Positions 7,538-12,858 of a DNA stretch of 12,858 nt are shown in pieces. The DNA comes from Chitinophagaceae bacterium (GTDB taxonomy: Bacteria > Bacteroidota > Bacteroidia > Chitinophagales > Chitinophagaceae): assembly GCA_025455205.1 (NCBI GenBank), contig JALOMZ010000014.1, positions 1-12,858 on the forward strand, read 5' to 3'. The translations under genes were made by a program, and so were the position numbers. The notes below the pieces were generated by a model. That model was given only the letters and a program-made list of their open reading frames with translations, had not been told where the DNA came from and did no database searches. The number at the start of each line of letters is the position of its first letter. Within the stretch, counting starts at the first letter, position 1.

Positions 7538-7616
7538 CTCATAACGTACCACCCACACCGTTACCATTAGCCTCATCCTGCAGGCAGCGAGTTCCCCCGG
7601 GAACTCGCTTCTTATT
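7538..7616 (+). ncRNA. Candidate small RNA ending in a strong stem-loop
   Basis: There is no protein gene between 7251 and 7693. A possible promoter element TATACTTG (7526-7533, one mismatch to TAnnTTTG) is followed about 55 bp later by a perfect 10-bp inverted repeat, GCGAGTTCCC (7588-7597) and GGGAACTCGC (7600-7609), separated by CC. The stem is followed by TTCTTATT, a weak T-rich tail of the kind seen after intrinsic terminators on the plus strand. A transcript of about 75-80 nt with a 3' hairpin would result. It matches no RNA family I recognise. Alternatively, the stem-loop is only a terminator or an isolated repeat. Confidence 0.3.
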
Positions 7617-7637
7617 ACCCCTTGTCTCCTCCGGATG

Positions 7638-7670
7638 CAAAAAGCCCGGACACAGGGTGACCGGGCTCTT
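7638..7670 (-). terminator. Intrinsic terminator of the DUF4290 gene
   Basis: On the minus strand, AGCCCGG (7667-7661) pairs with CCGGGCT (7649-7643). Inside this, CAC/GTG extends the stem past a single T-T mismatch to a 3-base loop. The stem runs straight into a TTTTT tract (7643-7639). It lies 24 bp downstream of the DUF4290 stop codon at 7694, a textbook layout for a Rho-independent terminator. Confidence 0.85.
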
Positions 7671-7693
7671 CAGGTTTCACGCGTATATGAAAA

Positions 7694-8383
7694 TCAGTAG
7701 CGTTTTTTGCTGCCAAACTGTTTGCCCCTGTTCTTGTTGCCGCCACCACCGCCATTGCGGTTGCCTCCGCCGCCGCCACCGCGGTTGCGCTTGAATTTGT
7801 TGCGCTTGGGCTGCACATAGCTGTCCTCATCGCGGAAGGGCTGAGCCCGGTGCCGCACAAAGGGGGTATTGGTGAAAGTGAGCTCGCCATTGGTGATGGC
7901 ATCCAGTTCCTGGCGAATGGCATCGTCATGCACCAGTTCCTTGTGCCAGGTGCTGTAAGCCAGTTTCATATAGTGGGCAATGGTATGGGCAAACCCGCTT
8001 TTCTTTTCGGGGTCTGTTTCATCCATGGCCTTCTTGATGAGTTGCTCCAGGTTTTTACCCAGGTGGTTGTATTTAATGCGGTGCTTGGGGTAGGGCAAAG
8101 GTTCAGGCCGGGCCTTGTAGGTTTCGGGACTGGGCTTGGGATAGGGACTGTCCACATCCAGCTGAAAGTTGCTCATCACAAACAGGTGATCCCACAATTT
8201 CTGTTTGTAGTCTTCAATAGTTTTGAGCTGGGGGTTGAAGAAGGCCATGAGTTCAACAATGGATTCTGCATTGCGCTGCCTTTGGGCACGGTCTTCAATG
8301 GTCAAGATATAGTCCACCATTTTTTGCATATGGCGGCCATACTCCCTCATTTGCAGGGGTCCCCTGCCGGTGTTATAATCCAT
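7694..8383 (-). CDS. DUF4290 domain-containing protein with Gly/Asn/Lys/Arg-rich tail
   Basis: The 229-residue protein begins MDYNTGRGPLQMREYGRHMQ and continues with VDYILTIEDRAQRQRNAESIVELM, the diagnostic start of DUF4290, a family largely restricted to Bacteroidota and of unknown function. The conserved region spans about 1-185 and includes FNPQLK, KLWDHLF and YNHLGKNLEQLI. The last 40 residues are a basic, glycine-rich tail (PKRNKFKRNR, two Gly runs, then KNRGKQFGSKKRY) that resembles RGG-type RNA-binding tails. There is no signal peptide or membrane segment, so it is predicted to be cytosolic. The start at 8383 is the family start. An in-frame upstream ATG at 8428 adds residues unlike the family. 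In many Bacteroidota this gene directly precedes murA. Here a terminator and the YXWGXW gene lie between them. Confidence 0.9.
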   Translation of the reverse strand: MDYNTGRGPLQMREYGRHMQKMVDYILTIEDRAQRQRNAESIVELMAFFNPQLKTIEDYKQKLWDHLFVMSNFQLDVDSPYPKPSPETYKARPEPLPYPKHRIKYNHLGKNLEQLIKKAMDETDPEKKSGFAHTIAHYMKLAYSTWHKELVHDDAIRQELDAITNGELTFTNTPFVRHRAQPFRDEDSYVQPKRNKFKRNRGGGGGGNRNGGGGGNKNRGKQFGSKKRY

Positions 8384-8486
8384 ACTGAGATTTGTCGTGA
8401 TTGCTGTAGGTACTTTTTTGCAGGGCAAGCGCCCGATGAAGTGCTACAGAAGAAATGGGCCATACGCTTTTTAATGGCCAGCGCGT

Positions 8487-8518
8487 CAAAATTAATGGAT
8501 TTGCAGTATCCGGCACAA
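8487..8518 (-). promoter_or_regulatory. Promoter of the DUF4290 gene, TTG-N21-TAATTTTG
   Basis: On the minus strand TTG (8518-8516), 21 bp and TAATTTTG (8494-8487) match the Bacteroidota housekeeping promoter (-33 TTG and -7 TAnnTTTG, centres 26-27 bp apart). The predicted start is near 8480, giving a leader of about 95 nt before the ATG at 8383. Confidence 0.6.
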
Positions 8519-8538
8519 TATTGCCGGGGTTGGGGGGT

Positions 8539-8546
8539 TACCTTTG
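8539..8546 (+). promoter_or_regulatory. TAnnTTTG -7 element abutting the glycosyltransferase start
   Basis: TACCTTTG is a perfect -7 match and ends six bases before the ATG at 8553. A TTG lies at 8521-8523, with 15 bp between, shorter than usual. Transcription would start at or within a few bases of the ATG, giving a leaderless or nearly leaderless mRNA. This also rules out the TTG codon at 8544, inside the element, as a start. Confidence 0.45.
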
Positions 8547-8552
8547 CGGCCC

Positions 8553-9653
8553 ATGCGTGTAGCAATGTACACTGGTCCCTGGCCCGATGAGGGTCCTGCC
8601 CGCAGCCAATGGCTGCTGGTAAGTGCCTGGCTGTTGCCCCTGGTGGAAGCCAGCCTGGAGGATGAGCTGGCAGTGATGGGTCCACGGCCCATTGGCCAGC
8701 CGGGGCATCCGGTGGGCCTGCATTTTCTGGCACTGGAAGGCAAGCCATCCGGCCTGGCAGGCCGGTGGCTGTACCGCCGGCGGCTGCAGAAAACGCTGTC
8801 GCGATGGCAACCCGCGCTGGTGCTGAACATGGCGCCAGACTGGGCCGCAGCCTTGCGCCATCCGCAGGTATTGCTACTGCACCCCGACTGGCAGGCCGGG
8901 GCCGCTGCCTTTTTTCACGGACGATCATCACGCAGCCGTAAACAGGCCCTGCAATTGGCGCGGCAGGTAGTGGTGGCCTGGCCCTGGCAACAGGCATGGC
9001 TGCAGGAGCATTACGCCTTGCCGGCCGAACGTATTTCGGTAGTGGGCGCCTGCACCACCGACCATTTCCAGGTGGCAGCCTGGGCCCACCGGGAAACACT
9101 TAAGGAAGAATTTGCGCAGGGGGCTGAGTATTTCCTCTTTGCCGGCCCGGCCCGGCAGGCCAATACCATCATCACCCTGCTCAAGGCCTTTTCCACCTTT
9201 AAAAAACGCCAGCGCAGCAGCCTGCGCCTGGTACTGGCATTAACTGATGAAGCTCCCGGCCCTTCCCTGCAGGAGAAACTGGACACCTACAAATACCGGC
9301 AGGACCTGGTGGTGATGACCATTCACCATATGGATCAATATGCCCGGCTGGCTGCAGGCGCCTATGCCGTGGTGGCCGCCCCCGCCTGGGCTCCGGCCTG
9401 GTGGCTGCTGGGCGCCCTGCAGTGCGGCACCGCCCTCGTTGCAGAGCACCGGGTCGAAATGACGGAGGTACTGGAGGAGGCCGCCCTGTATGTGGAAGCC
9501 TGGAAACCCGATCTGCTGGCAGAGGCCCTGATGCTCCTATACAAAGATGAAAGCCAGCGAAGCCACCTCATCCAGGAAGGCCATGCCCTCGTGCAGAAGC
9601 ACCGGCCCGAGGCCCTCGCTGCCAGAATCCGTCAGGCCATGCTCTTAAATTAA
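8553..9653 (+). CDS. GT-B fold glycosyltransferase-like protein with degenerate EX7E motif
   Basis: This 366-residue protein is rich in Trp, Ala and Leu. The C-terminal half follows the GT4 (group 1 glycosyltransferase) layout: a domain boundary with EYFLFAGPARQANTIITLLKAFSTFKKRQ (about 191-219), LRLVLAL, then DLVVMTIHHMDQYARLAAGAYAVVAAP (about 251-277), QCGTALVAE (290-298), EVLEEAALYVE and LLYKDESQRSHLIQEG. The N-terminal half is poorly conserved, as is usual for the acceptor domain. In active GT4 enzymes a PSxxEGFGxPxLEAM-type segment carries two glutamates eight residues apart. Here the aligned residues are Trp279 and Gly287. It may have lost sugar-nucleotide chemistry or be a partner subunit. 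There are no membrane segments, so cytosolic or peripheral. The start at 8553 follows the TACCTTTG element. No other glycan-synthesis genes lie beside it. Confidence 0.75.
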   Translation: MRVAMYTGPWPDEGPARSQWLLVSAWLLPLVEASLEDELAVMGPRPIGQPGHPVGLHFLALEGKPSGLAGRWLYRRRLQKTLSRWQPALVLNMAPDWAAALRHPQVLLLHPDWQAGAAAFFHGRSSRSRKQALQLARQVVVAWPWQQAWLQEHYALPAERISVVGACTTDHFQVAAWAHRETLKEEFAQGAEYFLFAGPARQANTIITLLKAFSTFKKRQRSSLRLVLALTDEAPGPSLQEKLDTYKYRQDLVVMTIHHMDQYARLAAGAYAVVAAPAWAPAWWLLGALQCGTALVAEHRVEMTEVLEEAALYVEAWKPDLLAEALMLLYKDESQRSHLIQEGHALVQKHRPEALAARIRQAMLLN

Positions 9654-9739
9654 GACCTCCGGATTGGCTGCCGCGGCGGATATTTGCAGCCCGGAATGAT
9701 CCGGCGCCCATTGTTTCAACCGAATACCATTTTTCAAAC

Positions 9740-10084
9740 ATGAAAGAATCAACCATAAAGATCGACGTTCAGCTCGACGACCAAAAAGTACCCGATACCA
9801 TCTGGTGGAGCGCCACCGACAGCACGGCCGACGAACGCCAGCTGGCCCGCGCCATGATGCTCAGTTTCTGGGACCCTGCCGACAAAGCCGCCCTGCGCAT
9901 TGACCTCTGGACCAAAGACATGATGGTAGACGAAATGGTGGACTTCTTCTACCAAAGCATGATGGGCATGGCCGATACCCTGGAACGCAGCACCGGGCAG
10001 AAAGAACTGGTGCATGATTTCCGCCACTTCGCGCGCGACTTTTTCAAGAAATTCCAGGAAAGCCAGCGGCAAGAAAACAAATAA
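9740..10084 (+). CDS. gldC: Gliding motility protein GldC
   Basis: The 114-residue cytoplasmic protein has the GldC signature: an N-terminal strand (IKIDVQLDDQKVPDTIWWSATD, about 6-27), a variable loop, then LSFWD and LRIDLWTKDMMVDEM (41-66), followed by a helical tail. GldC is a small soluble protein needed for full gliding in Flavobacterium johnsoniae. It is thought to assist the lipoprotein GldB and the gliding/type IX secretion machinery, but it also occurs in Bacteroidota that do not glide. GldB is not in the window. The gene follows the glycosyltransferase after 86 bp and precedes the YqeY-type gene after 108 bp containing short tandem repeats. I see no strong promoter match upstream: GATATTTG at 9678-9685 lacks one consensus base. 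Confidence 0.9.
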   Translation: MKESTIKIDVQLDDQKVPDTIWWSATDSTADERQLARAMMLSFWDPADKAALRIDLWTKDMMVDEMVDFFYQSMMGMADTLERSTGQKELVHDFRHFARDFFKKFQESQRQENK

Positions 10085-10090
10085 TAGCAA

Positions 10091-10172
10091 GTACGAAATA
10101 CGAAGTGCGAAGTACGAAGTGCAGGGGACATCAGCCTGTCCATCGAACTTCCAACATCAAACCTCAAACAAC
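10091..10172. repeat. Two 7-bp-period tandem arrays between gldC and the YqeY-type gene
   Basis: 10091-10118 holds four heptamers, GTACGAA, ATACGAA, GTGCGAA and GTACGAA, with a partial fifth (GTGC) to 10122. 10145-10172 holds GAACTTC, CAACATC, AAACCTC and AAACAAC, also at 7-bp period. The two arrays are separated by 22 bp and are roughly complementary in style (GAAGTRC units against GAACTTC units). They fill most of the 108-bp gap and contain no gene. Confidence 0.75.
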
Positions 10173-10192
10173 ATACCGAAAACATACCGGAT

Positions 10193-10642
10193 ATGAGCCT
10201 GGAAACCCAAATCATGGAGCAATTGAAAGAGGCCATGAAGGCCAAGGACGAAGTGAAACTCCGTTCGCTGCGGGCCATCAAGGCCGCCATCATCCTGGCC
10301 AAAACCAGTGAAGGCGCAAAAGGCGAACTCACCGCCGACGATGAAATCAAGATGCTGCAGAAGCTGGTGAAGCAGCGTAAGGACAGCCTGGAGATCTATG
10401 CACAGCAGGGACGCGAAGACCTGGCCCGGAAGGAGCAGGAGGAACTGGATGTGATCAGTCTGTTCCTGCCCAAGCAGCTGGAAGGCGCCGAGTTGGAAGC
10501 CGAACTCAAAAGGATCATAGCCGAAGTGGGTGCCTCCAGTGCGGCCGACATGGGCAAGGTGATGGGCGTGGCCACCAGGCAGCTGGCCGGCAAAGCCGAT
10601 GGCAAAAGCATCAGCGCTGCCGTTAAGGCACTGCTGGCCTGA
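10193..10642 (+). CDS. GatB/YqeY domain-containing protein
   Basis: The 149-residue protein has the full length of free-standing YqeY proteins. It opens with MSLETQIMEQLKEAMKAKDEVKLRSLRAIKAAI, the typical helical start with the (D/E)xxxLRxLRxIKAAI pattern. It continues with LTADDEIKMLQKLVKQRKDSLEIYAQQGREDLARKEQEELDVISLFLP(K/R)QL, and ends in a small helical domain (ADMGKVMGVATRQLAGKADGKSISAAVKALL) homologous to the tRNA-binding tail of the GatB amidotransferase subunit. It is cytosolic. A role in tRNA-linked metabolism is inferred from homology only, since YqeY proteins have no proven reaction. The stop codon is followed at once by a long GC-rich stem-loop. Confidence 0.93.
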   Translation: MSLETQIMEQLKEAMKAKDEVKLRSLRAIKAAIILAKTSEGAKGELTADDEIKMLQKLVKQRKDSLEIYAQQGREDLARKEQEELDVISLFLPKQLEGAELEAELKRIIAEVGASSAADMGKVMGVATRQLAGKADGKSISAAVKALLA

Positions 10643-10698
10643 GGATAGGCGCGGGGCCTTGCAGAAAATGTTATCAGCATCCGGCCCCGCCCCTATCC
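10643..10698 (+). terminator. Large GC-rich stem-loop after the YqeY-type gene
   Basis: The arms 10643-10658 and 10683-10698 pair as GGATAGG/CCTATCC, one C-C mismatch, then GCGGGGCC/GGCCCCGC, with a 24-nt loop. The first arm begins directly after the TGA stop. No T tract follows, so this is not a standard intrinsic terminator. It may be a 3'-end protecting hairpin, a partial terminator, or a processing site before cvpA. Confidence 0.5.
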
Positions 10699-10732
10699 CC
10701 GGTGCTTTGCCGTTGTGCCCTATATTTAACCC

Positions 10733-11260
10733 ATGGCAATAGATATTGTGGTCATGGCCCTGCTGGCACTGGCCATTTTCAAAGGCATCCGCAAGGGACT
10801 GGTGGTAGCCCTGTTTTCCTGGGTAGCCATTGTAGTGGGGGCGGCGGCAGCACTCAAACTGAGCGGCAAAGCAGGCGCCTGGATGGCTGCAGCCATGCCA
10901 TCCCTGGCCAAATGGATTCCCCTGCTGGCTTTTGTGGGCGTTTTTATTGCCGTGATCCTGCTGGTGCGGCTGCTGGCCAAACTGCTGGAAGAAACCCTGG
11001 AATGGACCATGCTTGGTTGGGCCAACAAACTGGGTGGCATCCTGTTCTTTGCCCTCCTGTACCTGATGGTTGCCAGCATTGCCTTGTTTTACCTCGACAA
11101 GCTGGCGCTGCTGTCGTCCACGGCCCGCAATACTTCCGTAACCTACCCCCTGTTGCAGCCCCTGGCGCCTGCTATCATGGAAGGACTGGGCAAGCTGATC
11201 CCGCTGTTCAAAGATCTGTTTACAGACCTGGAGGCCGTGCTGGAACAGGCTGCCGGCTGA
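10733..11260 (+). CDS. CvpA family inner-membrane protein
   Basis: This 175-residue integral membrane protein has four predicted hydrophobic segments: about 4-18, 23-43, 62-82 and 100-121. The opening pattern IDIVVMALLALAIFKGIRKGLV, with the conserved basic FKGIRKG between the first two segments, is the CvpA signature. LGWANKLGGILFFALLY (94-110) matches the conserved (G/L)xxNxxLGxxxG region. E. coli CvpA was named for colicin V production and contributes to envelope stress resistance. Its molecular action is not settled. The C-terminal tail from about 138 has an amphipathic helix, typical of Bacteroidota members. TATATTTA at 10721-10728, one base off TAnnTTTG, sits 4 nt before the ATG, suggesting a separate short-leader promoter. 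Confidence 0.9.
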   Translation: MAIDIVVMALLALAIFKGIRKGLVVALFSWVAIVVGAAAALKLSGKAGAWMAAAMPSLAKWIPLLAFVGVFIAVILLVRLLAKLLEETLEWTMLGWANKLGGILFFALLYLMVASIALFYLDKLALLSSTARNTSVTYPLLQPLAPAIMEGLGKLIPLFKDLFTDLEAVLEQAAG

Positions 11261-11302
11261 CAACGGGCTTCGTACGTCCGGTACCGGCAACCCCAAGATA
11301 AT

Positions 11303-11339
11303 ATGCCGCATTTTCCCAAATCCTTTATTTTAGCGGCAT
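11303..11339. repeat. Inverted repeat ATGCCGC/GCGGCAT in the cvpA-hydrolase gap
   Basis: A perfect 7-bp inverted repeat (11303-11309 and 11333-11339) encloses 23 AT-rich bases. No T run follows it. It could be a weak transcript hairpin or an operator. A TAATTTTA element (11373-11380, one base off TAnnTTTG) lies downstream and may serve the hydrolase gene. Nothing else is seen in 11261-11409. Confidence 0.3.
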
Positions 11340-11409
11340 TCAAGAAACAGCTGGTTTTAGGGACGAATCGATTAATTTTACCCGGATGCTGTAAATGTTG
11401 GAGTGATTG

Positions 11410-12186
11410 ATGCTTTACGAGATAAAACATAAGGATAAATTCAGGTACATCGAAGAAGGCAGTGGTGAACCGCTGGTGCTGCTGCACGGTTTGTTCGGCG
11501 CACTCAGCAATTTCAAGGATCTCGTAGAACATTTCAGACATACGCACCGGGTGATTGTGCCCATGCTTCCCTTGTTTGAACTTGACATTTTCCATACTTC
11601 TGTAGGCGGGCTGGAAAAGCACGTGCAGAAGTTCATTGAGGTGCTTGACCTGCGCAATATCCACCTGCTGGGAAACAGCCTGGGAGGCCATGTGGCCCTG
11701 GTGCATATCCTGAAACACCCGGAGCGCATCAAGTCGCTGATCCTTACCGGCAGCTCAGGATTGTTCGAGAATGGCATGGGCGATACCTACCCCAAGCGCG
11801 GCGATTACGAATACATCAAGAAGAAAACCGAGATGACCTTCTATGACCCCAAGGTGGCGTCGAAGGAATTGGTGGATGAAGTGTTTGAAATCACCAACAA
11901 CCGCCTCAAGGTCATCAAGATCATCGCCCTGGCCAAGAGCGCCATCCGCAATAACCTGGGCGAAGAGCTCAACCAGATCAAGCAACCCACCCTGCTGATC
12001 TGGGGCAACAACGATATCATCACCCCGCCTTTTGTGGGCAAGGAATTCAACAAGCTCATTCCCAACAGCGAGCTGTACTTCATTGACAAGTGCGGGCATG
12101 CCCCCATGATGGAAGTGCCTGACGAATTCAACCGGATACTGGATAAATTCTTAACAAAACTCAATCAGCCGGCGCAAGTAGCCTAA
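11410..12186 (+). CDS. Alpha/beta-fold hydrolase
   Basis: The 258-residue soluble protein has a complete alpha/beta hydrolase core: the oxyanion segment HGLFG (26-30), the nucleophile elbow GNSLGG with Ser90, the acid WGNNDIITP with Asp202, and CGHAPMMEVP with His230. A helical cap lies about 118-188. There is no signal peptide. The family includes carboxylesterases, C-C hydrolases and haloperoxidase-like enzymes. Nothing in the sequence fixes the substrate. Because the catalytic triad and spacing are intact it is probably active. The start at 11410 (ATG) was chosen over the TTG directly before it. The CBS-domain gene begins 18 bp after its stop, so the two are likely co-transcribed. Confidence 0.9.
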   Translation: MLYEIKHKDKFRYIEEGSGEPLVLLHGLFGALSNFKDLVEHFRHTHRVIVPMLPLFELDIFHTSVGGLEKHVQKFIEVLDLRNIHLLGNSLGGHVALVHILKHPERIKSLILTGSSGLFENGMGDTYPKRGDYEYIKKKTEMTFYDPKVASKELVDEVFEITNNRLKVIKIIALAKSAIRNNLGEELNQIKQPTLLIWGNNDIITPPFVGKEFNKLIPNSELYFIDKCGHAPMMEVPDEFNRILDKFLTKLNQPAQVA

Positions 12187-12204
12187 CGTTGTACACAAAA
12201 GGAT

Positions 12205-12858
12205 ATGCTGAATCAACAGATGATATCGCCCGAAATCACACCGCTGCAGCCGGGGCAAACTGTTGAGGAAGCCCTGCACAGCATGGAGCAACTGTCGGTA
12301 TCCCACCTCCCGGTGGTGAAGGATGGCCTGTTTGAAGGGCTGCTGTCGGAAGACGACCTGCTGGATGCGGCACCTGAAGACAGGCTGGAAGCCCTGCAGG
12401 CAGATCTGCAGGCCTATGCAGTGAATGCAGAGGATCACTTCCTTTCTGCCATACGCACCATGGCCAGCCGCAACCTCAGCCTGGTACCGGTGATCACGGC
12501 CAGCCGGGAATATGTGGGATCCATTGACCGCGATACGCTGTTTATGCAGCTGGTGCGGCAAACGGGCGTGCTGTCCGGTGGCGCCATGGTGATGCTGGAA
12601 ATGGAACCCCAGCAGTTTTCCATCAGTGAATTGTCGAAGCTGGTGGAAACCAACGATGCCCATATTACCCAGCTCAACACGGTAGTGGATGAGCTGAGCG
12701 GGCAACTCACCGTAACCATCCGCATCAACAAACAGGAAGTGAGTGATATTGTGGCTACGTTGCAGCGGTACGATTACCATGTAGCCTATTATTCCGGCGA
12801 AGAGCACTATGAAAATGAGCTGCGCCGCAATTATAACCACCTGATGAATTTTCTGACC
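12205..12858 (+). CDS. CBS-domain protein with ACT-like C-terminus, cut at the right edge
   Basis: The 218 codons visible are open to the window end. The last residues (RRNYNHLMNFLT) are where relatives of about 219-220 residues end, so only a codon or two and the stop are probably missing. Two CBS motifs (about 7-60, with VSHLPVVKDGLFEGLLSEDDLL, and about 68-125, with LSLVPVITASREYVGSIDRDTL) form a Bateman module expected to bind an adenine nucleotide. The region 135-200 (MVMLEMEPQQFSISELSKLVETNDAHI and the following strands) looks like an ACT-type regulatory domain. The start at 12205 has AAAAGG two bases upstream, a rare purine-rich leader for this window. In many Bacteroidota such a gene precedes NAD kinase. 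That gene would lie just outside. Confidence 0.88.
   Translation, partial: MLNQQMISPEITPLQPGQTVEEALHSMEQLSVSHLPVVKDGLFEGLLSEDDLLDAAPEDRLEALQADLQAYAVNAEDHFLSAIRTMASRNLSLVPVITASREYVGSIDRDTLFMQLVRQTGVLSGGAMVMLEMEPQQFSISELSKLVETNDAHITQLNTVVDELSGQLTVTIRINKQEVSDIVATLQRYDYHVAYYSGEEHYENELRRNYNHLMNFLT

Noticed and set aside
7850..8590. 246-residue plus-strand open frame
   Set aside because: It is antisense to the DUF4290 gene, crosses its promoter, and has no recognisable domain.
10091..10172. CRISPR or attachment site from the heptamer arrays
   Set aside because: The units are only 7 bp with drift between copies, and there are no integrase or cas genes. They are tandem simple-sequence DNA.
10157..11311. 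384-residue minus-strand open frame
   Set aside because: It runs antisense to the YqeY-type and cvpA genes, both recognisable families. Its His/Gln/Gly-rich sequence is not family-like.
12151..12840. 229-residue minus-strand open frame
   Set aside because: It is antisense to the CBS-domain gene, which has a clear domain match.

Overview
The window looks like a chromosomal segment of a Bacteroidota bacterium, probably of the Chitinophagaceae or a close relative. The evidence is a gliding-motility GldC homologue, a DUF4290 protein, a Bacteroidota-type Ig-like lipoprotein, a MurA of the Asp (not Cys) type, almost no Shine-Dalgarno sequences, and several TAnnTTTG promoter elements placed just upstream of start codons. 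Base composition is moderately GC-rich throughout. I see no phage, plasmid or insertion-sequence genes, no CRISPR array, and no tRNA or rRNA.

Layout. 1-2872 (minus) is the 5' part, at least 957 codons, of a giant secreted protein. It carries three IPT/TIG domains and two arrays of calcium-binding FG-GAP/VCBS repeats, and it runs off the left edge. 3050-4462 (minus) is an Ig-like outer-surface lipoprotein. 4601-5098 (plus) is an SRPBCC-fold protein divergent from it. 5099-5366 is a convergent intergenic region holding a duplicated dispersed repeat. 5367-6674 (minus) is murA, with Asp in place of the fosfomycin-reactive Cys. 6807-7250 (minus) is a small exported YXWGXW-repeat protein. 7251-7693 has no protein gene, but holds a clear terminator for the next minus-strand gene and a candidate small-RNA locus. 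7694-8383 (minus) is a DUF4290 protein with a Gly/Arg/Lys/Asn tail. 8553-9653 (plus) is a GT-B-like glycosyltransferase that seems to have lost its EX7E glutamates. From 9740 the plus strand carries gldC, a GatB/YqeY protein, cvpA, an alpha/beta hydrolase, and a CBS-domain protein cut by the right edge just before its expected stop.

How the genes fit together. Most genes concern the cell envelope: peptidoglycan precursor synthesis (MurA), surface or secreted proteins (FG-GAP protein, lipoprotein, YXWGXW protein), gliding or envelope function (GldC), glycan transfer (GT-B protein), and an inner-membrane CvpA protein. The hydrolase and CBS genes are 18 bp apart and are probably one transcription unit. 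I found no cluster that clearly amounts to a new multi-gene system. The most distinctive material is the predicted pair of seven-bladed propellers in the giant secreted protein, the degenerate glycosyltransferase, the putative small RNA with a palindromic operator near 7.5 kb, and two kinds of short-period intergenic repeat.
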